A stretch of 30,532 bases of DNA, from assembly GCA_964508895.1 (NCBI GenBank), contig CAZDWF010000029.1:1-30532 (forward strand), written 5' to 3'. Below are positions 7,701 to 16,626 of the stretch, piece after piece. Every line of letters begins with the position of its first letter. Position 1 is the stretch's first letter. The notes beneath the pieces were generated by a model. The model had not been told where the DNA came from, did not search any database, and worked only from the letters and a program-made list of their open reading frames with translations. Position numbers and translations under genes: made by a program. The stretch comes from M55B132 sp964508895 (GTDB lineage Bacteria > Bacteroidota > Bacteroidia > Bacteroidales > B18-G4).

Positions 7701-8354
7701 ATGATTAAAGTCGAAAACATTCACAAATCATACGGTTCACTAAAAGTTTTAAAGGGTATCGACCTTTTTATAGAACATGGTGAGATCATTTCAATAGTCG
7801 GAGCTTCCGGGGCAGGTAAATCCACATTGCTGCATATTATTGGTACAATAGATATTCCTGAGAAGGGAAGTATTTTTATCAACGACACAAATATTTCAGG
7901 ATTATCAGATAAGCGTTTATCAGTTTTCAGGAATAAAGAAATTGGATTTGTTTTCCAGTTTCATCATCTGCTTCCAGAGTTTACAGCATTGGAGAATATT
8001 TGCATCCCTTCCTTTATTGCAGGAAAAGGAAAGAAGGAAGCAGAAAATGAAGCTGTTAAACTATTAGATATTATGGGACTTTCTGATCGCTGCTCACATA
8101 AACCTTCTGAATTATCCGGAGGTGAACAACAGAGGGTTGCAGTGGCCCGGGCACTTATTAATAAACCATCTGTGATTCTTGCGGATGAACCCTCAGGAAA
8201 TCTTGATTCAAAATCATCTATTGAATTACATGAATTGTTTTTCCAGTTAAGAGATATGTATAAACAAACATTTATTATAGTAACTCATAATAAAGAACTG
8301 GCTGATATGGCTGACAGGAAGCTGGAAATCAAGGATGGAATCATAAGTGATTGA
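7701..8354 (+). CDS. lolD: LolD-type ABC transporter ATP-binding protein
   Basis: Cytoplasmic ATPase of the MacB/LolD class, which in Gram-negatives powers release of outer-membrane lipoproteins from the inner membrane (with LolC/E) or drives related FtsX-fold permeases. It has 217 residues from MIKVENIHKSYG. All ABC motifs are present: Walker A GASGAGKST (34-42), Q-loop Gln86 in FVFQFHHLLPEFTALEN (typical of LolD), signature LSGGEQQRVAVARAL (138-152), Walker B VILADEPSGNLDS, and switch His196. The start at 7701 is preferred over 7620 because 7620-7700 codes for a non-conserved extension and contains the -7 element. No permease gene is beside it, so its partner must be elsewhere. LolD assignment rests on motif similarity. 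Confidence 0.9.
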   Translation: MIKVENIHKSYGSLKVLKGIDLFIEHGEIISIVGASGAGKSTLLHIIGTIDIPEKGSIFINDTNISGLSDKRLSVFRNKEIGFVFQFHHLLPEFTALENICIPSFIAGKGKKEAENEAVKLLDIMGLSDRCSHKPSELSGGEQQRVAVARALINKPSVILADEPSGNLDSKSSIELHELFFQLRDMYKQTFIIVTHNKELADMADRKLEIKDGIISD

Positions 8355-8434
8355 TCTTATCGCTGTCTTGCAATATTACATTTTCACATACGTTTACTTT
8401 AAATTATTGATAATGCTTTAAGCACTAAATATAA

Positions 8435-11400
8435 ATGGATAGAAAATTTACTTTCAGGATAATCTTTTTGCTGGCCTTCCTTTTCACAGGAATTTTTGCA
8501 TTTGGACAAGCTTCAACTGATGAATTTCAGGATGCACTAAAGAAAGCTGATGAATATTTTCAAAATGGTGATTATATGAATGCTAAAGCGGCGTATCAGC
8601 TTGCCAGTAGGTTAAATCCTGAAGACCAACACACTAAAGACCGACTGAAAGAATCCTTGCAACTATTAAGAGTACAGGTTGAACAAAGAGGAAAATATAA
8701 AAGTCAACTTAAACTCGCAGATGAATTATTCGGACAAAAATCATATGAGAAAGCCATAATCGCCTACCAGCAAGCAAAACAAATACTTTCTAAAGATACA
8801 TATCCTGATGAGAAAGTTGCCGAATGCAATAATCTTATCGCAGCTGAAAAGGCAAATCGTGAACAATATAACAAAATGATTTCTGAAGCTGATGCACTCC
8901 TTAAAACTGAAAAATACGAAGATGCTAAATTAAAATACAAACAGGCACTAGAATATATTGATTATGAGCAATACCCCAAAGATCAGATCGCTTCTATTGA
9001 TAAAACCCTTAATTCGATTATTCAGCAGCAATCTGTCTATGAGAATGCTATTGCGGATGCGGAGAACTTTATAAAAAGGAAAGATTATCAGAATGCGGTT
9101 CTTTCATACGAAAAAGCTGCAGAGCTTAATCCGGATGCTACTGAACCAGCAATGAAACTCTCTGAGCTTAATTCCTTCCTGAAAGTATATGAAAGATATA
9201 CTGCTTTAGTTATACAGGCTGATGAACTCTATATTGGCAAGATGTATTCAGAAGCTAAAATAAAGTATGAAGCTGCATTAAAAGTACTTCCTGATGAGCC
9301 TTATCCAAAGGATATCATCAATAATATAAATGCCATCCTGGATGAGAAAGCAATTTCAGACTGGGAAAAATACGATGAGTTAATTTCAGAAGCCGATAAA
9401 CTTTTTGACCAGGAAGATTATGAAAAGGCCATGGATACTTATCAAAACGCATTGCGCTTCAAACCTGACGGGGATTATGCCAGTAATAAGATCAATTCGA
9501 TAAATGATATACTCGACCTTAGAAAATCCAAGGAAGAAGCTTATGTAAATGCCATTGCAAGAGCTGATGAGTTTTATAACTCGAACGATTACAATGGTGC
9601 AAAAGCCGAATACGAAAAAGCTCATGACATAAAACCAATGGAACAATATCCAAAGGTGAAGATCGATGAAATTGATGTCATCATGGCAAATCTGAAGAAC
9701 AAGCTTGATATTTATAATTCAAACATTGATGGTGCTGACAAACTCTTTGATATTGGGGATTATGAAGAAGCACTTGGTCAGTATAAAAAAGCGCTGGAAG
9801 TGCTTCCTGATAAGCAATATCCAAAAGACAAGATATCTGTTATCAATGATATCCTGAATAAAGCAGACCAGGCCCGACAGGCATATGAAAAGGCAATTGC
9901 CAATGCTGATCATCATTTTGAAAACAAAGAATATGAAGATGCCAAGATTGACTATATCACAGCAATGGAGATAATACCGGAAGAGCAATATCCTAAAGAA
10001 CAGCTCGGAGTTATCAACGGATTGCTGGCAGAAATAAAAGCTAAAGAAGAATCATTCGGAATAGCTGTAAAGATTGCCGATCAATTACTGCATGATCAAA
10101 AATATGAAGCCGCATTGATAGAATATCGTACAGCTTTAGATATTAAGAATGATGAATATGCAACACAAAAAATAGATGAGATCAACCGCATCCTGAAAAA
10201 TATTGCTAATGAACAGGCAAAAGAAAATGCATATCAGGATGCCATTTCTGAAGCCGATAAATTATTTGGAGAAGAAAAATACACTGAAGCCAAAACATAC
10301 TATCTACAAGCACTTAGCTCTAAGCCTGATGAAGAATTACCTAAAAGCAGGATAAGTGAGATTGACTTGATAATGAAAGGTATTGCAGCGCTTGATGATC
10401 AATATACCGACAGACTTACTGTAGCTCAGCAATATCTTGATTCGGATAATCTGGAAGGAGCATTAACTGAATACCGTAAAGCATTGGAATTAAAACCTGA
10501 GGAAAGCCTTCCTGCTCAGAAGATCAATGAAATAGAAAGTATCCTTGAGAATATCAGGATGCAAAATGAGAATTATAATATTGCTATTACATTGGCTGAC
10601 AGGCTATTTGAAGAAAAGAAATACGATGAAGCACTTTTGAAATATAAAGAAGCTGAAAGTGTTCTTCCTGATGTTGATTATCCAAAATACAAGATCACAG
10701 AAACTGCCAGTATAATTGAAGAAATTCAAAGACAAAAAGAGCTTGATTCACAATATGAGCTGGAAATTAGTAATGGAGATAAGCTATTTAATGAAAAAGA
10801 GTACAATCAGGCTCTGCTTTCATATAGAAATGCTTCCCTGTTAAAGCCTGATGAGCAATATCCCATAGAAAGGATCACTGAAATAGAAGGGATTCTAAAC
10901 GATATTGCAACAGAAAAACAAATACAGGAAAGCTATGAATCTGCAATAGCGTTAGCAGATCAATTGTTTAGTTCTCAGAGCTGGAGTGATGCCAAAACGA
11001 AATACCTGGAAGCTCTTACTTTTAAACCAAAAGAAGAACACCCTGAATCAAGAATCCAGGATATTGACATGAAGCTGGCAGAAGTTGCCCGGGTAAAGGA
11101 TATTGATGACAGATATAATGCATCGATTATCCAGGCAGATGACCTGTTTAGTAAAGCATTATATGAAGAAGCCAGGACAAAATACAATGAGGCTTTATTG
11201 ATTAAACCTGAAGAAACCTATCCGAAGCAAAAGATAGAGGAAATAAGAAGACTCCTTGATGAAATTTCCAGGCAGAAGGCTGTTGATGCAGAATATAATC
11301 AACTGATAACAAAAGCTGATGAATATTTTAATACAAACCTCCTGGAAGATGCAAAAACGAAATACGAAGAAGCATCCATAGTAAAACCAGAAGATCAATA

Positions 11401-12142
11401 TCCAAAAGATAAGATTGCTGAGATAATCATCATGCATGAGAAGATCGTAGCTCAAGAAAAAGACAGGGCCTATAATGTGTCCATTACCCGTGCTGATAAT
11501 TTCTTGAATGAAGGAAAATACAAAAGTGCCATGGAAGCCTACACAGCAGCAATGCAGATAAAACCTGCTGAGAGCTATCCAAAACGTAAGCATAGTGAAG
11601 CTGAATCCTTATACCTTGCAGAAAGGGAAGCAAAAGAAGTTGATTACCGTAAAGCTGTTGGAGAAGCAGATGCATATTTTAATGATAATATTTATGATAA
11701 GGCTATAGAAAATTATGAAGAAGCAATGCGGATATTACCAGAGGAGGATTATCCTGCAAAGCAGATCGCCCTTATGAAAAAGATCATTAATGATAATGCA
11801 ATAGTTGATGTAAACCAGAATTCCTTATTGATAAAAGCAAATAACGAAAAAAGGTTTGGCTTTAATCCAATGCCTGTCAATGTAAGAAAAGAAAATTATA
11901 TTCTTATCAAGGCTAAAAATCCTGTTGATCACAATTTTAAGATCTATATGAACTTCGGGCAGGATAATACAAAAAATGGAGGTATAGCAATACGTATACC
12001 TGAAGCAACAGACGAGAAGGAATTCCTGGTTAGAATTGGAGCACTCTACAAATGGTTCACTGAAGATAATAACTGGCTGAGCATCTATCCTGAAGGTGGA
12101 GACATTGAAGTCTCGCTTATAAGGATATCCAAGTCAAACTAA
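8435..12142 (+). CDS. Very large secreted TPR-repeat protein (19 units) with C-terminal beta domain
   Basis: Exported protein of 1235 residues, likely a periplasmic or surface scaffold; no catalytic motif was seen. The signal peptide is at 1-25 (MDRKFTFRIIFLLAFLFTG). Residues about 30-1110 hold 19 tandem units of about 57-60 residues. Each begins 'Y-x-x-A-I-x-x-A-D-x-L-F' and continues 'Y-x-x-A-x-x-x-Y-x-x-A-L-x-x-K-P-x-E-x-Y-P-K-x-x-I-x-E-I'. This is one TPR helix pair plus an extra helix in place of two canonical 34-residue TPRs. The last ~110 residues (from IVDVNQNSLL) lack repeats and look like a beta-sandwich, with IRIPEATDEKEFLVRIG and WLSIYPEGGDIEV. The gene stands between lolD and the cysteine-desulfurase-like gene without overlap. 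The units are diverged at DNA level, so this is not a recent expansion. Confidence 0.88.
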   Translation: MDRKFTFRIIFLLAFLFTGIFAFGQASTDEFQDALKKADEYFQNGDYMNAKAAYQLASRLNPEDQHTKDRLKESLQLLRVQVEQRGKYKSQLKLADELFGQKSYEKAIIAYQQAKQILSKDTYPDEKVAECNNLIAAEKANREQYNKMISEADALLKTEKYEDAKLKYKQALEYIDYEQYPKDQIASIDKTLNSIIQQQSVYENAIADAENFIKRKDYQNAVLSYEKAAELNPDATEPAMKLSELNSFLKVYERYTALVIQADELYIGKMYSEAKIKYEAALKVLPDEPYPKDIINNINAILDEKAISDWEKYDELISEADKLFDQEDYEKAMDTYQNALRFKPDGDYASNKINSINDILDLRKSKEEAYVNAIARADEFYNSNDYNGAKAEYEKAHDIKPMEQYPKVKIDEIDVIMANLKNKLDIYNSNIDGADKLFDIGDYEEALGQYKKALEVLPDKQYPKDKISVINDILNKADQARQAYEKAIANADHHFENKEYEDAKIDYITAMEIIPEEQYPKEQLGVINGLLAEIKAKEESFGIAVKIADQLLHDQKYEAALIEYRTALDIKNDEYATQKIDEINRILKNIANEQAKENAYQDAISEADKLFGEEKYTEAKTYYLQALSSKPDEELPKSRISEIDLIMKGIAALDDQYTDRLTVAQQYLDSDNLEGALTEYRKALELKPEESLPAQKINEIESILENIRMQNENYNIAITLADRLFEEKKYDEALLKYKEAESVLPDVDYPKYKITETASIIEEIQRQKELDSQYELEISNGDKLFNEKEYNQALLSYRNASLLKPDEQYPIERITEIEGILNDIATEKQIQESYESAIALADQLFSSQSWSDAKTKYLEALTFKPKEEHPESRIQDIDMKLAEVARVKDIDDRYNASIIQADDLFSKALYEEARTKYNEALLIKPEETYPKQKIEEIRRLLDEISRQKAVDAEYNQLITKADEYFNTNLLEDAKTKYEEASIVKPEDQYPKDKIAEIIIMHEKIVAQEKDRAYNVSITRADNFLNEGKYKSAMEAYTAAMQIKPAESYPKRKHSEAESLYLAEREAKEVDYRKAVGEADAYFNDNIYDKAIENYEEAMRILPEEDYPAKQIALMKKIINDNAIVDVNQNSLLIKANNEKRFGFNPMPVNVRKENYILIKAKNPVDHNFKIYMNFGQDNTKNGGIAIRIPEATDEKEFLVRIGALYKWFTEDNNWLSIYPEGGDIEVSLIRISKSN

Positions 12143-12201
12143 TTGCATTTTTTCATAAATTTACACTCAAGAATGTGGTTCTCACAAATAAACGCAGATT
12201 T

Positions 12202-12220
12202 ATTGCGCTGATAACGCAAT
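12202..12220 (+). promoter_or_regulatory. Perfect 6-bp inverted repeat upstream of the desulfurase-like gene
   Basis: ATTGCG, a 7-base loop, then CGCAAT. It lies 52 bases upstream of the chosen ATG at 12273, inside an unlikely N-terminal extension of the frame. It could be an operator or a weak stem; nothing else supports it. Confidence 0.25.
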
Positions 12221-12272
12221 GATTCCGCTTTACAAAAATCACAATCAATTATTACTTTCCTATTCTTACTTT

Positions 12273-13742
12273 ATGTCAAAACTAGAAACATATTTCACCC
12301 AATTCAAAAATAAAATTATCGGAGATGATCTCGATTTTGAAACACCATATGGTGTTAAGAGAATGTTATATGCTGATTGGATTGCAAGTGGAAGGCTATA
12401 CAAACCCATTGAGGAAACATTTCTGGATGAAATTGGCCCTTATGTTGCAAACACTCATACTGAAACCAGTGAGAGTGGTACTTTAATGACACGCGCTTAT
12501 CACTACGCACAAAAAATTATAAAAAACCATGTAAATGCTGATAATAATGATGTGATCATTACCACAGGATTTGGCATGACAGCCGCCATAGTAAAATTTC
12601 AAAGAATACTGGGTTTAAAGGTAAATTGTCCGCAGGAAAAAAAATGCCCCGAGTACAGTGATAAACCTATTGTTTTCGTTACACATATGGAGCATCACTC
12701 AAATCAAACATCATGGTATGAAACAATTGCTGACGTGGTACAGATTCCTCCGGGCAATGACTTACGGGTTGACCTGAAAGAGTTGAGAAAATTACTCGAA
12801 ACCTATAAGGACAGAAAAGTAAAAATTGGATCATTCACATCTTGCTCTAATGTTACAGGAATAATAACCCCATTTCATGAGATGGCCAAGATCATGCATG
12901 AATACGGTGGTTTATGTTTTATTGATTATGCAGCCTCTGCTCCTTATGTTGATATAAACATGCATCCTGAAGACCCTCAAATGAAGCTGGATGCTATTTT
13001 CTTCTCACCCCATAAATTCCTTGGCGGCCCAGGGTCATCAGGAGTATTGATATTTGACTCGAGATTATACAACAGACATTCGCCAGACCAGCCGGGTGGT
13101 GGTACCGTTGAATGGACCAATGCGTGGGGCGAATATAAGTATCTTGATGATATTGAGGCTCGTGAAGATGGTGGCACACCTGGGTTTCTGCAGGCAATGA
13201 GAACAGCCATGTCGATCAGGCTGAAAGAAAAGATTGGGATAGAAAAAATAAAGCAAAGAGAAAAGGAACTTACAAAAAGAGCATTCACAGAGCTAAGAAA
13301 AATTGGCGGACTACACATACTTGCAGACAAAGTTGAAAACAGGCTGGGTATAATTTCCTTCTATATGGATAGCATCCATTTCAACCTTGTTGTTAAACTT
13401 TTAAATGACAGGTATGGTATACAGGTTAGAGGAGGATGTGCCTGTGCCGGCACCTACGGTCATTATTTATTAAATGTAAGCTACGAAGACTCTCATAAGA
13501 TCACCAGCCTGATAAACACAGGTGATCTTTCTGAAAAGCCAGGCTGGATACGATTATCACTGCATCCAACTATGACAGACCAGGAACTGGATCTGATTAT
13601 TGAAGCTTTGAAGCAAATATCTGAAAATCATAAAGAGTGGATGAATGATTATGCTTATAACCGGCATAATAACGAGTTCAGACATAAATCTGAACCAGAG
13701 GATAAGACAGGAAGAATAGTGGATTGGTTTGAGGTGGATTAG
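12273..13742 (+). CDS. Aminotransferase class V, cysteine desulfurase/selenocysteine lyase-like
   Basis: PLP enzyme of 489 residues related to SufS/CsdA, which take sulfur from cysteine as a protein-bound persulfide. The start at 12273 (MSKLETYFTQFKNKIIG) was preferred over 12219, which adds 18 residues of unlikely sequence. The PLP lysine is Lys248 in SPHKFLGGPG. The Asp/Ala-rich CFIDYAASAPY segment holds the cofactor-binding Asp. A Cys pair is seen in RGGCACAG (Cys389, Cys391), where the active-site Cys of desulfurases lies. The protein is longer than typical SufS (about 410), with an extra acidic C-terminal tail ending DWFEVD. No suf or isc genes are adjacent, so a sulfur-transfer role is inferred from motifs; another lyase activity is possible. 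Confidence 0.88.
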   Translation: MSKLETYFTQFKNKIIGDDLDFETPYGVKRMLYADWIASGRLYKPIEETFLDEIGPYVANTHTETSESGTLMTRAYHYAQKIIKNHVNADNNDVIITTGFGMTAAIVKFQRILGLKVNCPQEKKCPEYSDKPIVFVTHMEHHSNQTSWYETIADVVQIPPGNDLRVDLKELRKLLETYKDRKVKIGSFTSCSNVTGIITPFHEMAKIMHEYGGLCFIDYAASAPYVDINMHPEDPQMKLDAIFFSPHKFLGGPGSSGVLIFDSRLYNRHSPDQPGGGTVEWTNAWGEYKYLDDIEAREDGGTPGFLQAMRTAMSIRLKEKIGIEKIKQREKELTKRAFTELRKIGGLHILADKVENRLGIISFYMDSIHFNLVVKLLNDRYGIQVRGGCACAGTYGHYLLNVSYEDSHKITSLINTGDLSEKPGWIRLSLHPTMTDQELDLIIEALKQISENHKEWMNDYAYNRHNNEFRHKSEPEDKTGRIVDWFEVD

Positions 13743-13851
13743 CTGTCAGCCGTCAACATTTGGTTTTTAGTTTTTGGTTACTTATTTTTTAAATGTGATA
13801 CCATTATTATCATTAATTATTAATTGTTAATTATTAATTATTCATTGCTTT
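13742..13851. repeat. Period-7 degenerate intergenic array ending at the MFS start codon
   Basis: Words are GCTGTCA/GCCGTCA (13742-13755) and GTTTTTA/GTTTTTG (13763-13776). After a gap come ATTATTA, TCATTAA, TTATTAA (twice, around TTGTTAA), TTATTCA and TTGCTTT from 13803 to 13851. The last heptamer ends exactly before the ATG at 13852, and the first begins on the last base of the upstream TAG. Any promoter for the MFS gene must lie within this array. Confidence 0.65.
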
Positions 13852-15159
13852 ATGTTTAAAGTTCACAAAGGAACAAGATCTTATATTACCGGATGGACAG
13901 TACTGCTTTCCCTATCACTAATTTACATGATAATAAGTTTATTCAGGCAATCACCTGCTATACTTGCAACAAGTATTATGTCTGACCTAAACTTAGATGC
14001 ATCAAAAATGGGCTTATTAAACGGAGCATTATTTTACACTTATGCAATATTACAGATTCCGGCCGGTCATTATGTTTATAATATAGGAATGAAGAAAAGC
14101 ATTATCTATTCATTGATAATCAGTGCTATTAGTTTCTTTATGTTTGCGGTTTTCAGTAATTTTTATATTCTTTTAATCTCCAGGATCTTAACAGGTGTAG
14201 GATTAGCATTCATTCTGGTTCCTGTACTGGATATTCTGGCTAATTGGTTTAAAGATCAGAACTTTCCTCAAAAAATGAGTATAATTATTTCTGCCGGTGG
14301 ATTAGGAATTCTTTTGGGATCTTCTCCTCTTGCTATAATTAACAACATGATTGGCTGGAGAGGGAGTTTTATTGCTATTGCAATTCTAGCAATTGTATGT
14401 TTATTGGTGGTTATTTTGCTTATAGAAGAACATCCTAAAGAAGAGACAGAGATCAAAGAAGACTTAAAACCAGATATTTCACCCAGGGATAATATTTTTA
14501 AAGAAGTGAAAACAGTCCTTAAAAACAAGCAGTTCTACCCACCCACTCTCTGGGGTGCAATCACCATCGGAATTTTTTCAGGATTTGGGGGCTTGTGGGC
14601 AGGGCCTTACCTGCAGCAAACTCTTGGCCTTAGTATAAATTTAACAGGATTAATTCTTTCAATGCTGGCTATGGGTATGATAGCAGGCAGTCCGGCACTT
14701 ACCTATTTCGCAAAAAAAGTGATTAAATCAAGTAAACTTACTCTTGCGCTTGCTTCATTTTTCTCTGCTATCATTTTTGTTTATCTTATAATAAAAGGTG
14801 ATCATGTGCCTGTAGCAGGATTGTTTATAGTATTCTTATTATTAAGTGCTTTTTCATTCTCATTGAGTGCATTAACGATGAACCGTATTACCACAGTCTT
14901 TTCGGGTAATATTAAAGGAACTGCAATTGGAGCGTATATGACATTCATCTGGATCAGCAGCGCTTCATTGCAGCAGGTAACAGGCTGGATTCTTGATAAG
15001 AGCCATGGAAAAACAGGCTATTATAACATTGAAAATTTTGATGAAGTTTTTTATCTGTATATAGCACTTTGCCTACTAGCCACAATAATAATAGCTATTG
15101 ATATCAACAAAAAAGATATAGAAAGAATTTCAGATGAAATTCATGAATGGCTGCATTAA
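13852..15159 (+). CDS. MFS transporter
   Basis: Inner-membrane major facilitator superfamily protein of 435 residues with about 12 hydrophobic segments in two halves. These are separated by a charged loop around residues 195-225 (EEHPKEETEIKEDLKPD). The first half has the MFS pattern of a periplasmic loop followed by 'GLLNGALFYTYAILQIPAGH' and a short basic loop (MKKS). Features such as 'SRILTGVGLAF' and 'GWRGSF' are frequent in the nitrate/sugar-phosphate-like MFS branches. The substrate cannot be assigned. Its stop is only 6 bases from the stop of the convergent T9SS gene, leaving no room for a terminator between them. Confidence 0.9.
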   Translation: MFKVHKGTRSYITGWTVLLSLSLIYMIISLFRQSPAILATSIMSDLNLDASKMGLLNGALFYTYAILQIPAGHYVYNIGMKKSIIYSLIISAISFFMFAVFSNFYILLISRILTGVGLAFILVPVLDILANWFKDQNFPQKMSIIISAGGLGILLGSSPLAIINNMIGWRGSFIAIAILAIVCLLVVILLIEEHPKEETEIKEDLKPDISPRDNIFKEVKTVLKNKQFYPPTLWGAITIGIFSGFGGLWAGPYLQQTLGLSINLTGLILSMLAMGMIAGSPALTYFAKKVIKSSKLTLALASFFSAIIFVYLIIKGDHVPVAGLFIVFLLLSAFSFSLSALTMNRITTVFSGNIKGTAIGAYMTFIWISSASLQQVTGWILDKSHGKTGYYNIENFDEVFYLYIALCLLATIIIAIDINKKDIERISDEIHEWLH

Positions 15160-15165
15160 ACCATT

Positions 15166-16515
15166 TTATCTGATAATCACTTTTTCCACAGATATATTAC
15201 CACTATTGATAAGCTTAACAAAATACAATCCTTTCCCATAAGTAGATAAATCGATCTTTGTTAATCCGTTTCCTATTGAAGTGCATACCAGATGTCCATT
15301 GGATGAATAAACAAAAATCTCTGATTCTTTAGTAATTTCAAGATTAACTAATCCTGTGGATGGATTTGGATATACTTTAAAGCTGGTTAAAGCATGTTCA
15401 TAAATACCAACTGTATAATCGATATAAATTGCCTTTTGCAACGACAAGCCATCTACATGAGCATCCCAGTATCCTGTGGTTGCATCTTCAGGAATGAGGA
15501 ATTGAGCCTGGCAAACGAGATCATTGATAATAGTAATATCCGTGCCAACAATCACTTCTGATGGGTTATCATGATTTGTAATCGTCATTGAGCTCACTCC
15601 AGCTGTAAAGTTGGTGAACTCTCCTGTAATCCTTCCCCTGATCGTATCCAGCTGTCTTCCATAATCAGGATCCATGTCAATAAGGATTGGAAAAGCCTCT
15701 GTTACAGTAAATGATTCTTCCAGAATCAATGCATCAACAAGAAGGTCCCATAATCCTAATGAAGCATTCACAGGGATATCAAAAGTAACTTCGAGTTCTG
15801 TATTTGTCATAACACTTACATCAGATGCATCAATAATTTCAGAAGGATTGGCATGAAAGGCAAGAGAAACGTCTGGTAAACTACTTTGCCATGATGTTGC
15901 AGATCCTATAATAGTTGTAATTACTGTAGAACTTTGTTTAGCTGAATCAGGCTCTATGCTTACAAGTGAAGGAGGACTGGTAGGTGGTACGGTTAATGTT
16001 GACAGATAAATAACATCACCTGTAATAGTTGAGCTTCCATCTGCAGCATTAAATGAAGCATAAAAGGTAATATCCCCAATATTTGTTGGTGGTGCCTGCC
16101 AGTTCATATTCCATACTTTCATATTTCCTGCAGGAGTTATTCCATCGATAGTATGTGTAATGGCATGCTGGCTGTTTGTGTATTGTGTTTGTAGCGGATC
16201 TGCTATTGATAATGTTCCAACCTTGGCACCGCTGGCATCCTCAGATGTTAATTCAAATCCAAATCGTACAACTCCCGTATGATTACCTATAGCAGTAACT
16301 GTATATGATTGTCCCGGAACATATCCTTCAGGAGGAATATTTGAATTGATCCATCCATCAACCGGAACAGGAGTACCGGTATGACACTCAGTACAATTAA
16401 CACCACCATCGCCCGGTGACCCGGTTTTGCCACCAGGAGAACCCGTTGAAAATCCAATAAACATTATAATGGCAGGAATGAATAAAATGTAAAGTAAAAG
16501 TTTAGTTTTCTTCAT
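15166..16515 (-). CDS. Secreted protein with CxxCH motif (choice-of-anchor V / Reeler-like) and T9SS sorting domain
   Basis: Exported protein of 449 residues. The signal segment is at 1-22, followed by SPGGKTGSPGDGGVNCTECH, in which Cys41-x-x-Cys44-His45 is a covalent haem-c attachment motif. This N-terminal region (to about 175) resembles the 'choice-of-anchor V' domain, a Reeler-like beta-sandwich. Two IPT-like repeats of about 95 residues follow; both contain an N-P-S-E-[IV]-I/V element ('HANPSEII', 'HDNPSEVI') and a 'GLWD'/'GYWD' element. The T9SS type A domain is at about 380-449 (FKVYPNPSTGLVNLEI ... GLYFVKLI). The protein would be surface-exposed and might carry one haem, which is inferred. 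It converges on the MFS gene. Confidence 0.88.
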   Translation of the reverse strand: MKKTKLLLYILFIPAIIMFIGFSTGSPGGKTGSPGDGGVNCTECHTGTPVPVDGWINSNIPPEGYVPGQSYTVTAIGNHTGVVRFGFELTSEDASGAKVGTLSIADPLQTQYTNSQHAITHTIDGITPAGNMKVWNMNWQAPPTNIGDITFYASFNAADGSSTITGDVIYLSTLTVPPTSPPSLVSIEPDSAKQSSTVITTIIGSATSWQSSLPDVSLAFHANPSEIIDASDVSVMTNTELEVTFDIPVNASLGLWDLLVDALILEESFTVTEAFPILIDMDPDYGRQLDTIRGRITGEFTNFTAGVSSMTITNHDNPSEVIVGTDITIINDLVCQAQFLIPEDATTGYWDAHVDGLSLQKAIYIDYTVGIYEHALTSFKVYPNPSTGLVNLEITKESEIFVYSSNGHLVCTSIGNGLTKIDLSTYGKGLYFVKLINSGNISVEKVIIR

Positions 16516-16626
16516 ATCGTATTATTTAACTTGTTAATATTTTGCGTAAGATACAAATTTTTACGTGGAAATTTCAAAGAAGTAACATCCGAATAAAGTC
16601 AAAACAGTATATTTAAGATAATTCTA

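Noticed and set aside
9386..9988. Minus-strand frames within the TPR gene
   Set aside because: They arise from the repeat composition of the plus-strand gene, recur at similar places in several units, and have no family-like sequence.
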